64,000 nt of DNA from an uncultured Saprospiraceae bacterium (GTDB lineage: Bacteria; Bacteroidota; Bacteroidia; Chitinophagales; Saprospiraceae): the NCBI GenBank assembly GCA_938002665.1, contig CALLAE010000069.1:1-64000 (forward strand). The letters run 5' to 3'. Below the pieces are notes generated by a model. That model made no database searches and was not told where the DNA came from. It worked only from the letters and a program-made list of their open reading frames with translations. Both the position numbers and the translations under genes were made by a program. Shown in pieces: positions 16,160 to 25,718 of this stretch. The number at the start of each line of letters is the position of its first letter. Position 1 is the first letter of the stretch.

Positions 16160-17536
16160 TTATAGTTCGCCTAGTGCAATGTCTAGGTCAGTTTTTGTAA
16201 TGAGCAATTGGTATAGAGCATTTATATATTCAGCTTGTGCTTGGAATAATGAATTTTCCGCTTGAGTTACTTCTATGCTTGATCCTACACCTTCTCTAAA
16301 TTTGATCTGCGTAGTCTCATATATTTCTTCATTGACTTCTAAAATTCTTTTAGAGTTTGCCAAAGTTTTTTTCGCATTGATATATTGCAGTTTGGCAGTC
16401 TGTACTTGCATTGTTATCCCTCTTTCAAATTCTGCTTTTTGGATAGCCACTTTTTCTTTTTCTATCTCAGCTCTTTGTATTTGTCCTTTTTTGAGTTTGC
16501 CATCTGTGATAGGAATATTTAGCGCTAGGCCAGCATAGACAGTGGGTAGCCATCCTGCTTCACTACTATCGAAGAGTTTGTTCCGTTGCAGTGATTCGCT
16601 GACACCAGCTCGGGCTACTAGGTTAGGCAAGTAACCTTTCTTAAGTCTTTCTATATTCAGTTCATTAAGTTCTTGACCCATCTCTATTTCAGCATACTGA
16701 GCTTTTTTATTGAAGTCTATTTCTTGTTCTAGAGAAACCGCTTCTGCACTAAAAGAGTCTACCAGTGTTTCGAGATCTTCTGTCAGTTTTATAGGCTTGT
16801 CGATAGGGTAGGACATTTGAAATTTCAGTAGATCATGACTAAGCTGTATTAGTTGTTCTACTTTTTCTATTTCCGTTTCGAGAGATTCTAGAGATAGCTC
16901 TATACGCGTTACCTCTAATTTTTCTATAAAGCCATTTTCATAATATGCCTTAGCTTCTTTGAGTGAGCTAGAGATCGTTTTGATGTTTTTATCTAGTGTT
17001 GCAGCATTTTCCTCAGCTATTAGGATATTCATGTAGGCCTTAGTAACCTGCGACTTTATTTCCTCTTCTCTGACTGCTCTTCTTTTTTTAGTCAGTTCTT
17101 TATAGAGTTTTGCAGCCTTTAGACCAGTGAGGTAGGAACCATCAAATAGTAACATACTACCATCTATTTTAGCAGTTAAGTTGTTTTTAGTGAAGAAGGA
17201 AAACTCGAAAGTTTGAGGTGGGCCTGGTGGCGCCTCTACTTCATTAGGAAATTCATCTACTAGCACTTCATAGATTACTGGAGAAATAAAGTCTTCTACA
17301 GGTGTTACTGGCGTATAGAAATATCTATTGAAATCTACGCCGGCATTTACCTTTGGTAGGCCTATGGATCTATACTCCGTGATCTGGGCTTCTGCGTCTC
17401 TGACATCCAGATCAGATAGCTTTGTTTCGGCGGATTCCTTTACAGCAAAAGTGATAGCTTCTTCTAGGCTAAAAGCTTGTTGCCCTTTAGCCTGTAGGCT
17501 TAAAAGAAAAAGTATGGTTATTAATGTTGTTCTCAT
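16160..17536 (-). CDS. TolC-family outer-membrane efflux protein
   Basis: 458 residues: signal peptide (about 1-18, ending 'LQAKGQQ'), then two repeats of long amphipathic helices with 'A/V-x-x-A-x-A' patterns and the conserved ends 'TQIKFREGVGSSIEVTQAEN' and 'YINALYQLLITKTDLDIALG'. A short insert at about 85-110 is Pro/Glu-rich ('EVEAPPGPPQTFEF'). Forms the outer-membrane exit duct of the tripartite pump. The start overlaps the tetR stop by 4 nt, so it is the second gene of the operon. Confidence 0.92.
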   Translation of the reverse strand: MRTTLITILFLLSLQAKGQQAFSLEEAITFAVKESAETKLSDLDVRDAEAQITEYRSIGLPKVNAGVDFNRYFYTPVTPVEDFISPVIYEVLVDEFPNEVEAPPGPPQTFEFSFFTKNNLTAKIDGSMLLFDGSYLTGLKAAKLYKELTKKRRAVREEEIKSQVTKAYMNILIAEENAATLDKNIKTISSSLKEAKAYYENGFIEKLEVTRIELSLESLETEIEKVEQLIQLSHDLLKFQMSYPIDKPIKLTEDLETLVDSFSAEAVSLEQEIDFNKKAQYAEIEMGQELNELNIERLKKGYLPNLVARAGVSESLQRNKLFDSSEAGWLPTVYAGLALNIPITDGKLKKGQIQRAEIEKEKVAIQKAEFERGITMQVQTAKLQYINAKKTLANSKRILEVNEEIYETTQIKFREGVGSSIEVTQAENSLFQAQAEYINALYQLLITKTDLDIALGEL

Positions 17537-18147
17537 TCGTTTTCCAATTTGAGATATTTAGCTAATTCTTTACGGCCTTTGTTATTGATGATGGCTGATA
17601 GATGGTAAGTAATTACTGTATGATAAAGATCTACTTGACTGATAGTTTTTAGTGATCCATCTGTTTCTGCGACTAGTTTTGCTAGGGTAACATAGATTTT
17701 TGGAATGAGATCTACTCTCAGATTTTTTCTGTAATAACCTTCTTCTATGCCTCTTACTATATTGTTTTCCACACTTTTTTCGATAAAGGCAAAATGGTTA
17801 CCTTCTACTAGCTGCCAAGTGGAGGGATGATATTTTTTAAGATCGTAGGTGAGGGAGGGCTTCATGGATTTTAGTGTTCCCTGTACATGTTTTGCTATTT
17901 GAGTAATTTCTTCTAGGGCATTTGAGGATTTCTTGGTGATTTTCATCATTGTTCCTTCCTCTTCTTTAATGAAAGATTTTACGACTGCGTGGACTAAACT
18001 TTTTTTGTTGGCTACGAAATTATAGATGGTCTTTTTCGAGATTCCTAGTAAACTGGCCAGGTCATCCATAGAGACACTTTTGATTCCATATCTTAGGAAT
18101 TGTGATCTGGCTGAACTTAGTAGGGATTCTTGAGTAAGCTCTTTCAT
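17533..18147 (-). CDS. TetR/AcrR family repressor of the efflux operon
   Basis: 204 residues from the ATG at 18147. The N-terminal helix-turn-helix contains 'SMDDLASLLGISKKTIYNFV' (about 25-44), typical of TetR. The C-terminal ligand domain is not conserved with a named member. I prefer ATG 18147 over the in-frame TTG at 18156 because that TTG lies inside the -7 box. It is the first gene of the efflux operon and very likely represses it through the inverted repeat at 18177-18204, with a pump substrate as inducer. Confidence 0.9.
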   Translation of the reverse strand: MKELTQESLLSSARSQFLRYGIKSVSMDDLASLLGISKKTIYNFVANKKSLVHAVVKSFIKEEEGTMMKITKKSSNALEEITQIAKHVQGTLKSMKPSLTYDLKKYHPSTWQLVEGNHFAFIEKSVENNIVRGIEEGYYRKNLRVDLIPKIYVTLAKLVAETDGSLKTISQVDLYHTVITYHLSAIINNKGRKELAKYLKLENE

Positions 18148-18153
18148 GCACCA

Positions 18154-18161
18154 CAAATTTA
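18154..18161 (-). promoter_or_regulatory. -7 box of the tetR-efflux operon
   Basis: TAAATTTG on the minus strand, an exact TAnnTTTG match, ends 6 nt before the ATG at 18147. The transcript should start at or within a base or two of the ATG. No TTG at -33; the operator occupies that region. Confidence 0.6.
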
Positions 18162-18176
18162 CCTCTTATAAACTAT

Positions 18177-18204
18177 GGAAACTAATCATTGTGTGATAGT
18201 TTCC
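18177..18204. promoter_or_regulatory. TetR-type operator
   Basis: A 28-bp inverted repeat, arms GGAAACTA and TAGTTTCC separated by 12 nt, 30 nt upstream of the tetR start and covering the -33 region. Arm length and spacing fit binding by a TetR-family dimer. Confidence 0.7.
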
Positions 18205-18329
18205 GCAGTATATCAGACTACTGTAAAGTTCTTGCTCATTAAAATTAGTAGAAGAATAAGTGTAGGACAACGGGTTTGTGCTGAACTGTCAGATTAGTTG
18301 GTTGGACTGTTCGTTTTCGATGACGCTAA

Positions 18330-20987
18330 TCAGTTAAGCAGGGTAATACTACCTGTCTTGTAACTGCTTTGTAAGGGTAGAGCGCCTTCACTCATTTCTA
18401 TAACATAGATGAATACTCCAGCTTTTAGGGCTTGTCCGTTATATCTACCATCCCAAGAAGGATCAGTGCCATCTGTCTGATGAATTAAGTTTCCCCATCT
18501 GTCATATATAGATAATGAACTGATAGAAGATGTTCCAGGTCCAGAGATGGTAAATTTTTCATCTTCAGCTAATCCAGAAAGTGCAAAGATGGTCGGGATG
18601 TAAAGGTCCTTAGGTGGATCTACGATGACTTCTGTTTGGAGTAGGTATTCGCAGTCTGTATTGGCTTGCTTTGCATAGAATTCATAGATAGTTGTTTCTT
18701 CTACAGTTATGATAGAAGAGCTGCAGTTATCTGGGCATAGAGGTAGTCCATCTTGCGCCCAGTAGTATAATTCAAAAAGACTTAGATCAAGGGAGGCTGC
18801 TAAGCTTAACATATCTCCAGCTATAGCTGTAAGTGATGGAGGCACTTCTACTGGGAGATTAGGCGCTACTCTCATTTCAATAATTATCTTTTCTACATGA
18901 TCATTTTCGGTAGTTAGAATTAGTTCATAGTCGCCTTGCGCAAGGTTAGAAATGTCGATATTAGTATCAGTTTCATCATATACTGCACTGAAGAAGTTGT
19001 TGCCAGTCATATCATATAGCTCTACTGCAACCGGAAAGTAAGCTTGTAATATTTCTAAGTTGTAGTTGCCATCCCCGCTACCTTCACAACTAGCATAAGT
19101 ATACTTACCTTGATAGCCTATTCCACACTGTATCTCATTGTCTAGCGAAATAGTATAGACGACTATGTCATCACAACCACTTGCATTAGGAATGATTACC
19201 TCTTCTATGCCCACACTATCAGGATAGCAAGTCAGTACATTTACTTGCTGGATGTTTTGTTGTAATACAGACACCATAACTGAGCTACTTCCGGTGCAAC
19301 CATTGATATCTGTGACAGTCACAGAATAGACCCCTGCATCACTTGCTATCCTTTCTTGTTCAGTAGAGCCATCTTGCCACAAGTAGTTTAGAAGGTCATC
19401 TGCCACACTGATGGTGTTAGTTTCGCCTTCACATATTTCTATTTTTCCTGTTATTGTAGGATTGAGCTGATCTGAAACTGTTACAGTTTGTGAGGTGGAT
19501 GAGGTGCAACCGTTTAGGTCTGTTACGACCACAGTATAATCTCCTGCTGTATCGACCATAATTGTGTTACTTGTTTCTCCTGTATTCCACTCGTAGCTCA
19601 CATAGCTTTCATTTATAACGAGAGGGATGGGTATGCCCGCACATATGTTGTTCTTACCGCTTAAGGTAGGATCAGGAAGTGTATGTTGTTCTACGGCTAT
19701 CATACTTGAACCGGTGCATCCATTGGCATCGGTTACAGTTAGGAAATAGTCTCCTGTTATGCTCACAACTAGCGAGGCTTCAGTACTGAGATCATTCCAT
19801 AAGTAAGAGGCATAATTCTCTATGAGCATAAGTGTAGTAGAATCTCCCTCGCAAAAAGTGGCATCCCCAGTTATCATGGGTTGTGGTAATAAAGATTCAG
19901 TAATTATCAATGAATCACTTGAAGCACATCCATTAGCATTCGTGAGGGTGACGACGTATGTGCCGGCTGTTGCTATTGTTATGGTGTCTGTAGTTTCTCC
20001 AGTGTTCCATAACGTCTGATTGGATCCACTTACAGCAATGAGCTGGGTGAAGCTTTCCGAACAAAAAGTATCTTCTCCTTGTATAATTAGGCTCGGTGAT
20101 GGATTTTCAGCGATGGCTATTTCGGCAACTTTAGTGCAGCCATCTATAGAAGTTACGGTAATGGTATAGATGCCGGCGGTGTCTATTTTTAGGTTAGAGA
20201 GATTAGATCCATCATTCCAGAGATAAGTCTGGAAGCTTTGGTTGAGACTAAGTTCTTGTTCTTGACCTGGGCAGATTGCTGAAGGGCCATTAATCTGGAC
20301 GTCTATAGGGTCATAGAAAGTTAAGTCTATATTGAAAATAGTATCACAGAAGTTAGGCAAGCCAGCCACCATGAAGTTATCCTTAGGATTGTCAAAGTGG
20401 TAGTTGTTGTTAGAAATATACAAGGTGTCAGTAGCACAGATGGGTCCTAAGAAGTCTATGGTCAGTTCTCCAGCGAAAGTGATTTGTAGCTCATAGTTGT
20501 AAGTCATACAACCACCCACATCCAAGGTTCCAGTATCCATTAGAAAGTTAAAAGTATGAATGCCTGTGCTGTAGTTGTCATCAAAGAGAATATTATAGGT
20601 GCTACATTGGTTATTGAGAAAGTTACTGGATTTCTCATACGTATCAGCTCTTACGTCATAGGATTCCATCTCTATAGGGAAAGTACCTAGTGTGAAAGAA
20701 TTAGAAAAGTTACCGCAAGGATTCACGGTTATATTGAAATCTATAGCCACACTGTCTTGAGGGCCCGTGACCTGAGATTGATCGCCATAGTGGGAGTTGT
20801 AGATTCTGTCGTCAGCCAGCTCAAAAAGATCCAGACTAGCATCGATCCCTCCTCCATCATTAAAATTACATCCTGACTTATAATTGATGGAGGTAAAAAC
20901 AACTTTTACTGTTCTAGTACACTGCCCAGCTAAGTATGAGCTTGATACAAGATAGAAGAGAACTAAAATAGTATGTCGTATCATCAA
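18330..20987 (-). CDS. Secreted multi-Ig-like repeat protein with T9SS type B (gliding-type) sorting domain
   Basis: 885 residues. Signal peptide at about 1-21. Residues ~22-220 form a unique N-terminal domain with several Cys. Then six Ig/PKD-like units of about 75-80 residues repeat the pattern 'G-x-x-x-(I/F)-C-x-G-(D/E)-x', 'Y-x-W-(N/Q)-D/T-G-S/E-T' and 'G-x-Y-x-V-T-V-T-D-x-N-G-C-T'. A further Cys-rich region follows. The last ~90 residues hold 'IYDRWGNLIHQTDG', 'WDGRYNGQALKAGVFIYV' and 'TGSITLLN', the type B C-terminal domain used by gliding-motility-associated proteins. Exported and probably surface-bound; an adhesin-like role is an inference. Likely a single gene. Confidence 0.88.
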   Translation of the reverse strand: MMIRHTILVLFYLVSSSYLAGQCTRTVKVVFTSINYKSGCNFNDGGGIDASLDLFELADDRIYNSHYGDQSQVTGPQDSVAIDFNITVNPCGNFSNSFTLGTFPIEMESYDVRADTYEKSSNFLNNQCSTYNILFDDNYSTGIHTFNFLMDTGTLDVGGCMTYNYELQITFAGELTIDFLGPICATDTLYISNNNYHFDNPKDNFMVAGLPNFCDTIFNIDLTFYDPIDVQINGPSAICPGQEQELSLNQSFQTYLWNDGSNLSNLKIDTAGIYTITVTSIDGCTKVAEIAIAENPSPSLIIQGEDTFCSESFTQLIAVSGSNQTLWNTGETTDTITIATAGTYVVTLTNANGCASSDSLIITESLLPQPMITGDATFCEGDSTTLMLIENYASYLWNDLSTEASLVVSITGDYFLTVTDANGCTGSSMIAVEQHTLPDPTLSGKNNICAGIPIPLVINESYVSYEWNTGETSNTIMVDTAGDYTVVVTDLNGCTSSTSQTVTVSDQLNPTITGKIEICEGETNTISVADDLLNYLWQDGSTEQERIASDAGVYSVTVTDINGCTGSSSVMVSVLQQNIQQVNVLTCYPDSVGIEEVIIPNASGCDDIVVYTISLDNEIQCGIGYQGKYTYASCEGSGDGNYNLEILQAYFPVAVELYDMTGNNFFSAVYDETDTNIDISNLAQGDYELILTTENDHVEKIIIEMRVAPNLPVEVPPSLTAIAGDMLSLAASLDLSLFELYYWAQDGLPLCPDNCSSSIITVEETTIYEFYAKQANTDCEYLLQTEVIVDPPKDLYIPTIFALSGLAEDEKFTISGPGTSSISSLSIYDRWGNLIHQTDGTDPSWDGRYNGQALKAGVFIYVIEMSEGALPLQSSYKTGSITLLN

Positions 20988-21055
20988 TCGAAGTGGTTGT
21001 TCAATTTAGACGAAAATTAATACAAAGGTTACAGGCTGAAAAGCATTATAACGAG

Positions 21056-21088
21056 AAAAGCCACATATCATGATAATATGCGGCTTTC
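21056..21088 (-). terminator. Intrinsic terminator of the 21109-24638 unit
   Basis: Stem of about 12 bp (aaaagccacatat / atatgcggcttt, with one wobble pair) and a 7-nt loop, ending in TTTTC on the minus strand, 21 nt past the stop of the T9SS gene. Confidence 0.7.
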
Positions 21089-21108
21089 CTTTGATTTATA
21101 AATGCTTG

Positions 21109-24100
21109 TTATTGCTTGACTACTCTGAGCATATGATTGTCATTGCCTAATTCAAAATTGAGGAAGTAGGTGCCTACTGGGTGATGGATCAAAGAGACTA
21201 CACCTTTGTAAGTTGAACTGTAGTTGGTCAAAGTTGTATTTTGTATCTTTCTTCCATCCAGATTATATACCTGAACTGGAATTCTTAATATTTCAGAATT
21301 ATATCCTCTAATTTCTATATCAACAATTCCGCTAGTAGGGTTAGGGAAAATGATAATCTCTTTTTCATTTGCTATCTTTTTTACAGCACTTGTTGCATCT
21401 ATCAGCTCTACAATATTTTCTGTAATACAGCCGTAGTCATCTTTAACTACTACAGAGTATGTGCCAGCTTCTAAATTTTCAAAAATATTAGATTCGCCAA
21501 AGGTGGCTCCTCCATCAAGACTATATTGGAATACCGGTCCTGCCCCGTTTGTGACTTCTATGATGATAGTTCCATCTTGGTTAGAAGTAACGTTTTCTAC
21601 CATAATATTGGCTTCCAGGTTGCACTCATAATCTACGCAGAAAGAATTACGTTCTTCTGTCCCAAATCCAGGATCTAGAATCCCCACGTATACTTGGTCA
21701 TTATCATCATATAGTTGATAGGACCCTGAGGGATTGAGAAATGAGCTCAGTCCATCTCCTATGTCATCATATATAGCAAAGGTGTAGCACTCGTCTGGGT
21801 CTAAACAAAAGTTTGAGAATAGGGTTACCTCCTGAAGGTCATTGGCGAGATTACCATTGCTTGAGTATACACTTTCATTATTAGAATTTAGAAGTTCCCA
21901 ACTGGTCTCGCCAGGATAACTATCCGTTAGTAATTCTAATGTAATACTTACACCATCCACCATGACTTCCACAGAAGTAGCAAAGGTATTATTAGACGAG
22001 ATTTGGTCCATTGATCCATTAGGAGCGCTTGCTGTAATTTCTATTTGATTAGTTCCTTCTGTAAGATTACTGACAGAGGCTGCTAACTCGACTGATTCTC
22101 CAGGCGAGAGTCCAGCACTGTAATTCAAAGTTTCAACTAGGACACCATTTACTTTAATTTCTATATCCGCAGATGTAATATTATCAGTACCAAGGTTACT
22201 CAGTACGTAAGTCAGATCTGATTCTGTACCACATACTTCGGGAAAGGTAGTCTCAATGTTAAAAACTCCAAGATCAAGTCTGGCTTGATTTTCAAAAGTT
22301 GCAAATATGGTATCGTTTAAGACAGTTTCGTCTTGAACATAGGTAGTAAATAATTTCAATTGATAATCACCTAGTTTCGAAGCATCTATAGTTGTGGAAA
22401 AAGTATGTTGAAACTCAGCATCAGGAGCTAAAGCTGTATTTATTTGCTCTTCAAAAATAGGCCCATTGTCTAGCTGATATCCTACTGTGTATTCTGGAAC
22501 TTCATTTAGTCCAAGATTTTTTACCACAATTCTGACTGCTTCATTAGTGCTGAGGTCAGGCGATGATTGGGGCTGAACTAAGACTGTAGGACCTATATCA
22601 AAATCATTTTTAGCGACTTTGAAAGCTAATATTCTTGTCGCGGAAGTGCTGCCTTTAGCATATTCAGAAGTAAACCAAAATGTGGTATTGTCTACGGGGT
22701 CTATAGTAATATGAGGATAATCTCCAAATCGTCCTCCTGCATTTATGGTACCAGTCCCTTCTATAGCTATGTTTTCTTCTAAAGTCATTATGCCTAATTC
22801 ATCCCCAGCTAGTCTGCCAGTAAATCTCAGGCTAGCATAGTCATCCTGAGAAGAAGTACTATAAGCCATACCCATATTGCCTTGTCCATCTAGTGCTATA
22901 CTCCCCATAAATCTGTGCAAGCCATCATCTGGAGCAAAAGTACCTTCTTGATAAAGTGCCCAGTCTGTACCGACAGTTCTCCTGAGTTCTATCCATCTGA
23001 TTCCAGCTAAGTCATCTCCATCTGTAACATCTGTTATAAAATTGAATACCACTGCCTCATGGGTTCCGAAATTTCTATAATGTGGCTGGAAAGTTATGAT
23101 TTCTGGAAGGCCATCTAGCCCATTTCCATTTTTTTGGGGTACACAAGCAAATCCAAAACCTGGCGCTCCGCACGGATTGGCATCGTATGGAGAAACTGGA
23201 ATTTGGATTATAGAAGCCTCCACACTTTGGCTATCCCAATTTACCTCAAATGAGTTAACATTTATCATGTCCTCAGTTTGATTATTAGTCCATGACGCAT
23301 CTGCAAGACTTAGGACGAAAGGGTTGCTATCAGCGGGAGGAGGTGATGCGCCTGACCAGTCAACCGGTGTCGCTACTATAAAACTTTGTTCTGGGTTATT
23401 AGGTCCATCCACACTAGTTCGGATTATCGTAACATTTTCGGCTCCATCTATAAGCTCTTGCCTATTAATAAAATATGTATGTAGCTCACCGAAACCTGCT
23501 TCATTAGTCGTAACTACATAGGCATTATTCCAAATTGAATATTTTGGATAATCTGGAAAGCGTGGCGTGCTAAAATTATAAACATTATATTCTCCTAAGG
23601 GATCAGAGGTTTCAGAAATAGCTACCAAAAGAAAATTCGCGAAAGAGGGAAATTCTGTGATTATCCATCTATTTGATTCCTGATCATAAAGAATAATAGG
23701 ATCCCCTCCTGCAGCCAGATTAAATTCATTCCACAGACTATTAGTTCTAAACTGATCTACAAATGCGCCATCCTTTGAGTAAACCCCAATATTGGTGGAA
23801 TTGACAGCTTGCATGTAGTAATTGATTCCAACATCTCCAGAAGGGTCTTGGGGAGAACTACCATTGTCTAGGCCATCTTGATTGACCAAAATCTCTATAG
23901 GAAGTCTCTTTCCTTGAAATATTTGTTTCTGCCTCAGTTTATCAGGCCCGAGATGCTCTAGTTCTTTATTGACAATCTTTTTAGGGAATCTACCTTCAAA
24001 ATTCTTTGGCTTTTTAAAATCTCTTTTTGAAAGTTTAATTTTTTCTGGGGAAAGTATGTGATCAGATTCTGTAATAGAAATAGGTTTTACTGTCCCTAGC

Positions 24101-24216
24101 TTTTTTGCATAAGTTACTTCGGATTTTGAATCCAGAGTGATTGATGATTGGTTGTAAGCGATGCTAGTATTCAGCAATCCAAAGATAATTAGCAATGCTG
24201 TCGTGATATTTCTCAT
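21109..24216 (-). CDS. Large T9SS-secreted protein with CARDB-like domains
   Basis: 1035 residues. Signal peptide at about 1-20. Residues ~100-530 form an unrecognised domain common in Bacteroidota secreted proteins, with 'GDPIILYDQESNRWIITEF' and 'SIALDGQGNMGMAYS', perhaps a beta-propeller. Residues ~545-760 look like two CARDB-type Ig domains ('VKNLGLNEVPEYTVGYQLDN' and 'LSNLGTDNITSADIEIKVN'). Next comes a domain with 'CYTFAIYDDIGDGLSS', then an SprB-like repeat 'YSLDGGATFGESNIFENLEA', and a type A sorting domain ('IIIFPNPTSGIVDIEI'). Expressed after the small lipoprotein at 24237-24638 (20-nt gap). Role unknown; domain calls are from memory. Confidence 0.8.
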   Translation of the reverse strand: MRNITTALLIIFGLLNTSIAYNQSSITLDSKSEVTYAKKLGTVKPISITESDHILSPEKIKLSKRDFKKPKNFEGRFPKKIVNKELEHLGPDKLRQKQIFQGKRLPIEILVNQDGLDNGSSPQDPSGDVGINYYMQAVNSTNIGVYSKDGAFVDQFRTNSLWNEFNLAAGGDPIILYDQESNRWIITEFPSFANFLLVAISETSDPLGEYNVYNFSTPRFPDYPKYSIWNNAYVVTTNEAGFGELHTYFINRQELIDGAENVTIIRTSVDGPNNPEQSFIVATPVDWSGASPPPADSNPFVLSLADASWTNNQTEDMINVNSFEVNWDSQSVEASIIQIPVSPYDANPCGAPGFGFACVPQKNGNGLDGLPEIITFQPHYRNFGTHEAVVFNFITDVTDGDDLAGIRWIELRRTVGTDWALYQEGTFAPDDGLHRFMGSIALDGQGNMGMAYSTSSQDDYASLRFTGRLAGDELGIMTLEENIAIEGTGTINAGGRFGDYPHITIDPVDNTTFWFTSEYAKGSTSATRILAFKVAKNDFDIGPTVLVQPQSSPDLSTNEAVRIVVKNLGLNEVPEYTVGYQLDNGPIFEEQINTALAPDAEFQHTFSTTIDASKLGDYQLKLFTTYVQDETVLNDTIFATFENQARLDLGVFNIETTFPEVCGTESDLTYVLSNLGTDNITSADIEIKVNGVLVETLNYSAGLSPGESVELAASVSNLTEGTNQIEITASAPNGSMDQISSNNTFATSVEVMVDGVSITLELLTDSYPGETSWELLNSNNESVYSSNGNLANDLQEVTLFSNFCLDPDECYTFAIYDDIGDGLSSFLNPSGSYQLYDDNDQVYVGILDPGFGTEERNSFCVDYECNLEANIMVENVTSNQDGTIIIEVTNGAGPVFQYSLDGGATFGESNIFENLEAGTYSVVVKDDYGCITENIVELIDATSAVKKIANEKEIIIFPNPTSGIVDIEIRGYNSEILRIPVQVYNLDGRKIQNTTLTNYSSTYKGVVSLIHHPVGTYFLNFELGNDNHMLRVVKQ

Positions 24217-24236
24217 TATGTTGATTTGGAATTTCC

Positions 24237-24638
24237 TTATTTAGTTAATACACCTTTCTTTTTGTCTCCACTTTTGGATACAGTAGCTCTTGTCTGAGAT
24301 TTTCTAAAGGGATCGGCTGCGATGATATCTTTATCCTTTTCGAGAAGTGCTACGAGATCAGGACTAGATATAAGACTATCATTAAAAGTGTATACTAACT
24401 TATTCTCTTTCTTGCTACTCATGCCTCTGTACTTGAGATCATAAGCCTTATGTCTTTTTTCTATTGCTATAGGATTAATACCTTCCACACCGGTGATGGT
24501 AACCTTATTAGTGAAAATACTTCTAGCTTTTTCTATGCTCATGGCAGCTGTGGTGTCAGAGCTACTTAGCTCATTTTTTGTCTTACAGCAACACAGGCTT
24601 GCAAGAACTAAAAAGGTCATAAGAATTTTGTTCTTCAT
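24237..24638 (-). CDS. Small lipoprotein, unknown function
   Basis: 133 residues with a lipoprotein signal; the Cys run 'SLCCCKTK' near 16-19 is the acylation site. The mature part is charged and Lys-rich at the end, with 'SIEKARSIFTNKVTITGVEG' and 'NKLVYTFNDSLISSPDLVAL'. No family recognised. The 20-nt gap to the next gene and the lack of a terminator between them suggest co-transcription with the large secreted protein at 21109-24216, so the two may act together at the envelope. Confidence 0.6.
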   Translation of the reverse strand: MKNKILMTFLVLASLCCCKTKNELSSSDTTAAMSIEKARSIFTNKVTITGVEGINPIAIEKRHKAYDLKYRGMSSKKENKLVYTFNDSLISSPDLVALLEKDKDIIAADPFRKSQTRATVSKSGDKKKGVLTK

Positions 24639-24704
24639 GCTTTAAAGATAACTGATTATGTACGGACAACCTGCAAAAGCTTGCACTTTTGTCTTGTGGG
24701 CTAA

Positions 24705-25718
24705 TTAGAATGATAAAACACCATATTCGAGAGTTAAGTCCCTGCTTTTTGTAAAGATATCTACCATTTCTTTGAGACTAGTATCTATGTCTCTATAGTT
24801 TAGCTTGAAAGTTTCTTGTGAAAGTGAATTATCATAAAATCCATTTCTATTAGCAGCTTCTAAAGATTGCTTAGATAGTTTTCTTTTTCTTCTTGAAAAT
24901 TTGGCCAGCAAGTACTCTGTAATCACAGCTATAAGAATAAGTGGCTTAGTCAAAGGAATAGAAGGCACTTTCCCACCAATGTGAAGAGCGATAGTTGAGA
25001 AAAAATCTTTATAACTTTTGTTCTCAGCTGAGATTATAATGCGAAGTCCAGAATATGGTAGATCTATCGCGGCTATACAGAAGTTAGCTACATCCCTGAC
25101 ATCCACAAAGCCAGTGGAGCCAGTGGGGTAAAAAGGGAGACATTTGGCACCGTTGTCTATCATGGCTGGAGAACCTTCTGCCCAGTAGCCAGTACCTATA
25201 ATCAGAGCAGGATTAAGTATGACCATGTCTAAGCCCTCAGCGCTGCCTCTCCATACTTCTCGCTCCGCGAGTTGCTTAGATATGCCGTAATCTGTATTGA
25301 GAGAACTGTCTTGCCATTCTGCATTTTCATCTAGCTCCTCATCATTTTTGTGTCTACCTAGAGCTGCGATAGAGCTGATATGTACAAACCTTTTTATTTT
25401 ATTTTGTAAAGCTAAATTTACCAGGTCTCTAGTCGCCTCTACATTGACTTTGTACATGAGCGCTTTATCCTCCGACTGGAAAGAAACGACTGCAGCACAA
25501 TGAATAACTACTTCCACCTCCCTCATTACTTGCTCTATAATAGCCAAGTTTTCTAGATCTCCTTCCACCCACTTTATCTGTCCTCTGACTTCTTTTACTA
25601 AGTCAAACCGACTAGTTTTTCTATAAGTCGCTGTGACCTCATATCCAGACTTGACGAGTAATCGAGCAACATAAGAACCTAGAAATCCAGTAGCACCTGT
25701 GAGAAAAACTTTTTTCAT
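24705..25718 (-). CDS. NAD(P)-dependent epimerase / dihydroflavonol-reductase-like SDR
   Basis: 337 residues from ATG 25718 (MKKVFLTGATGFLG). The Rossmann motif GATGFLG is at 7-13 and the catalytic Tyr-x3-Lys pair is in 'DYGISKQLAE' of an extended short-chain dehydrogenase. The middle 'LNPALIIGTGYW' and 'FVDVRDVANFCIAAI' match dihydroflavonol-4-reductase-like members. The substrate cannot be told; bacterial relatives act on sugar nucleotides or aldehydes. The chosen start overlaps the anmK stop by 4 nt (ATGA), which argues against an in-frame ATG 39 nt upstream. Confidence 0.88.
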   Translation of the reverse strand: MKKVFLTGATGFLGSYVARLLVKSGYEVTATYRKTSRFDLVKEVRGQIKWVEGDLENLAIIEQVMREVEVVIHCAAVVSFQSEDKALMYKVNVEATRDLVNLALQNKIKRFVHISSIAALGRHKNDEELDENAEWQDSSLNTDYGISKQLAEREVWRGSAEGLDMVILNPALIIGTGYWAEGSPAMIDNGAKCLPFYPTGSTGFVDVRDVANFCIAAIDLPYSGLRIIISAENKSYKDFFSTIALHIGGKVPSIPLTKPLILIAVITEYLLAKFSRRKRKLSKQSLEAANRNGFYDNSLSQETFKLNYRDIDTSLKEMVDIFTKSRDLTLEYGVLSF

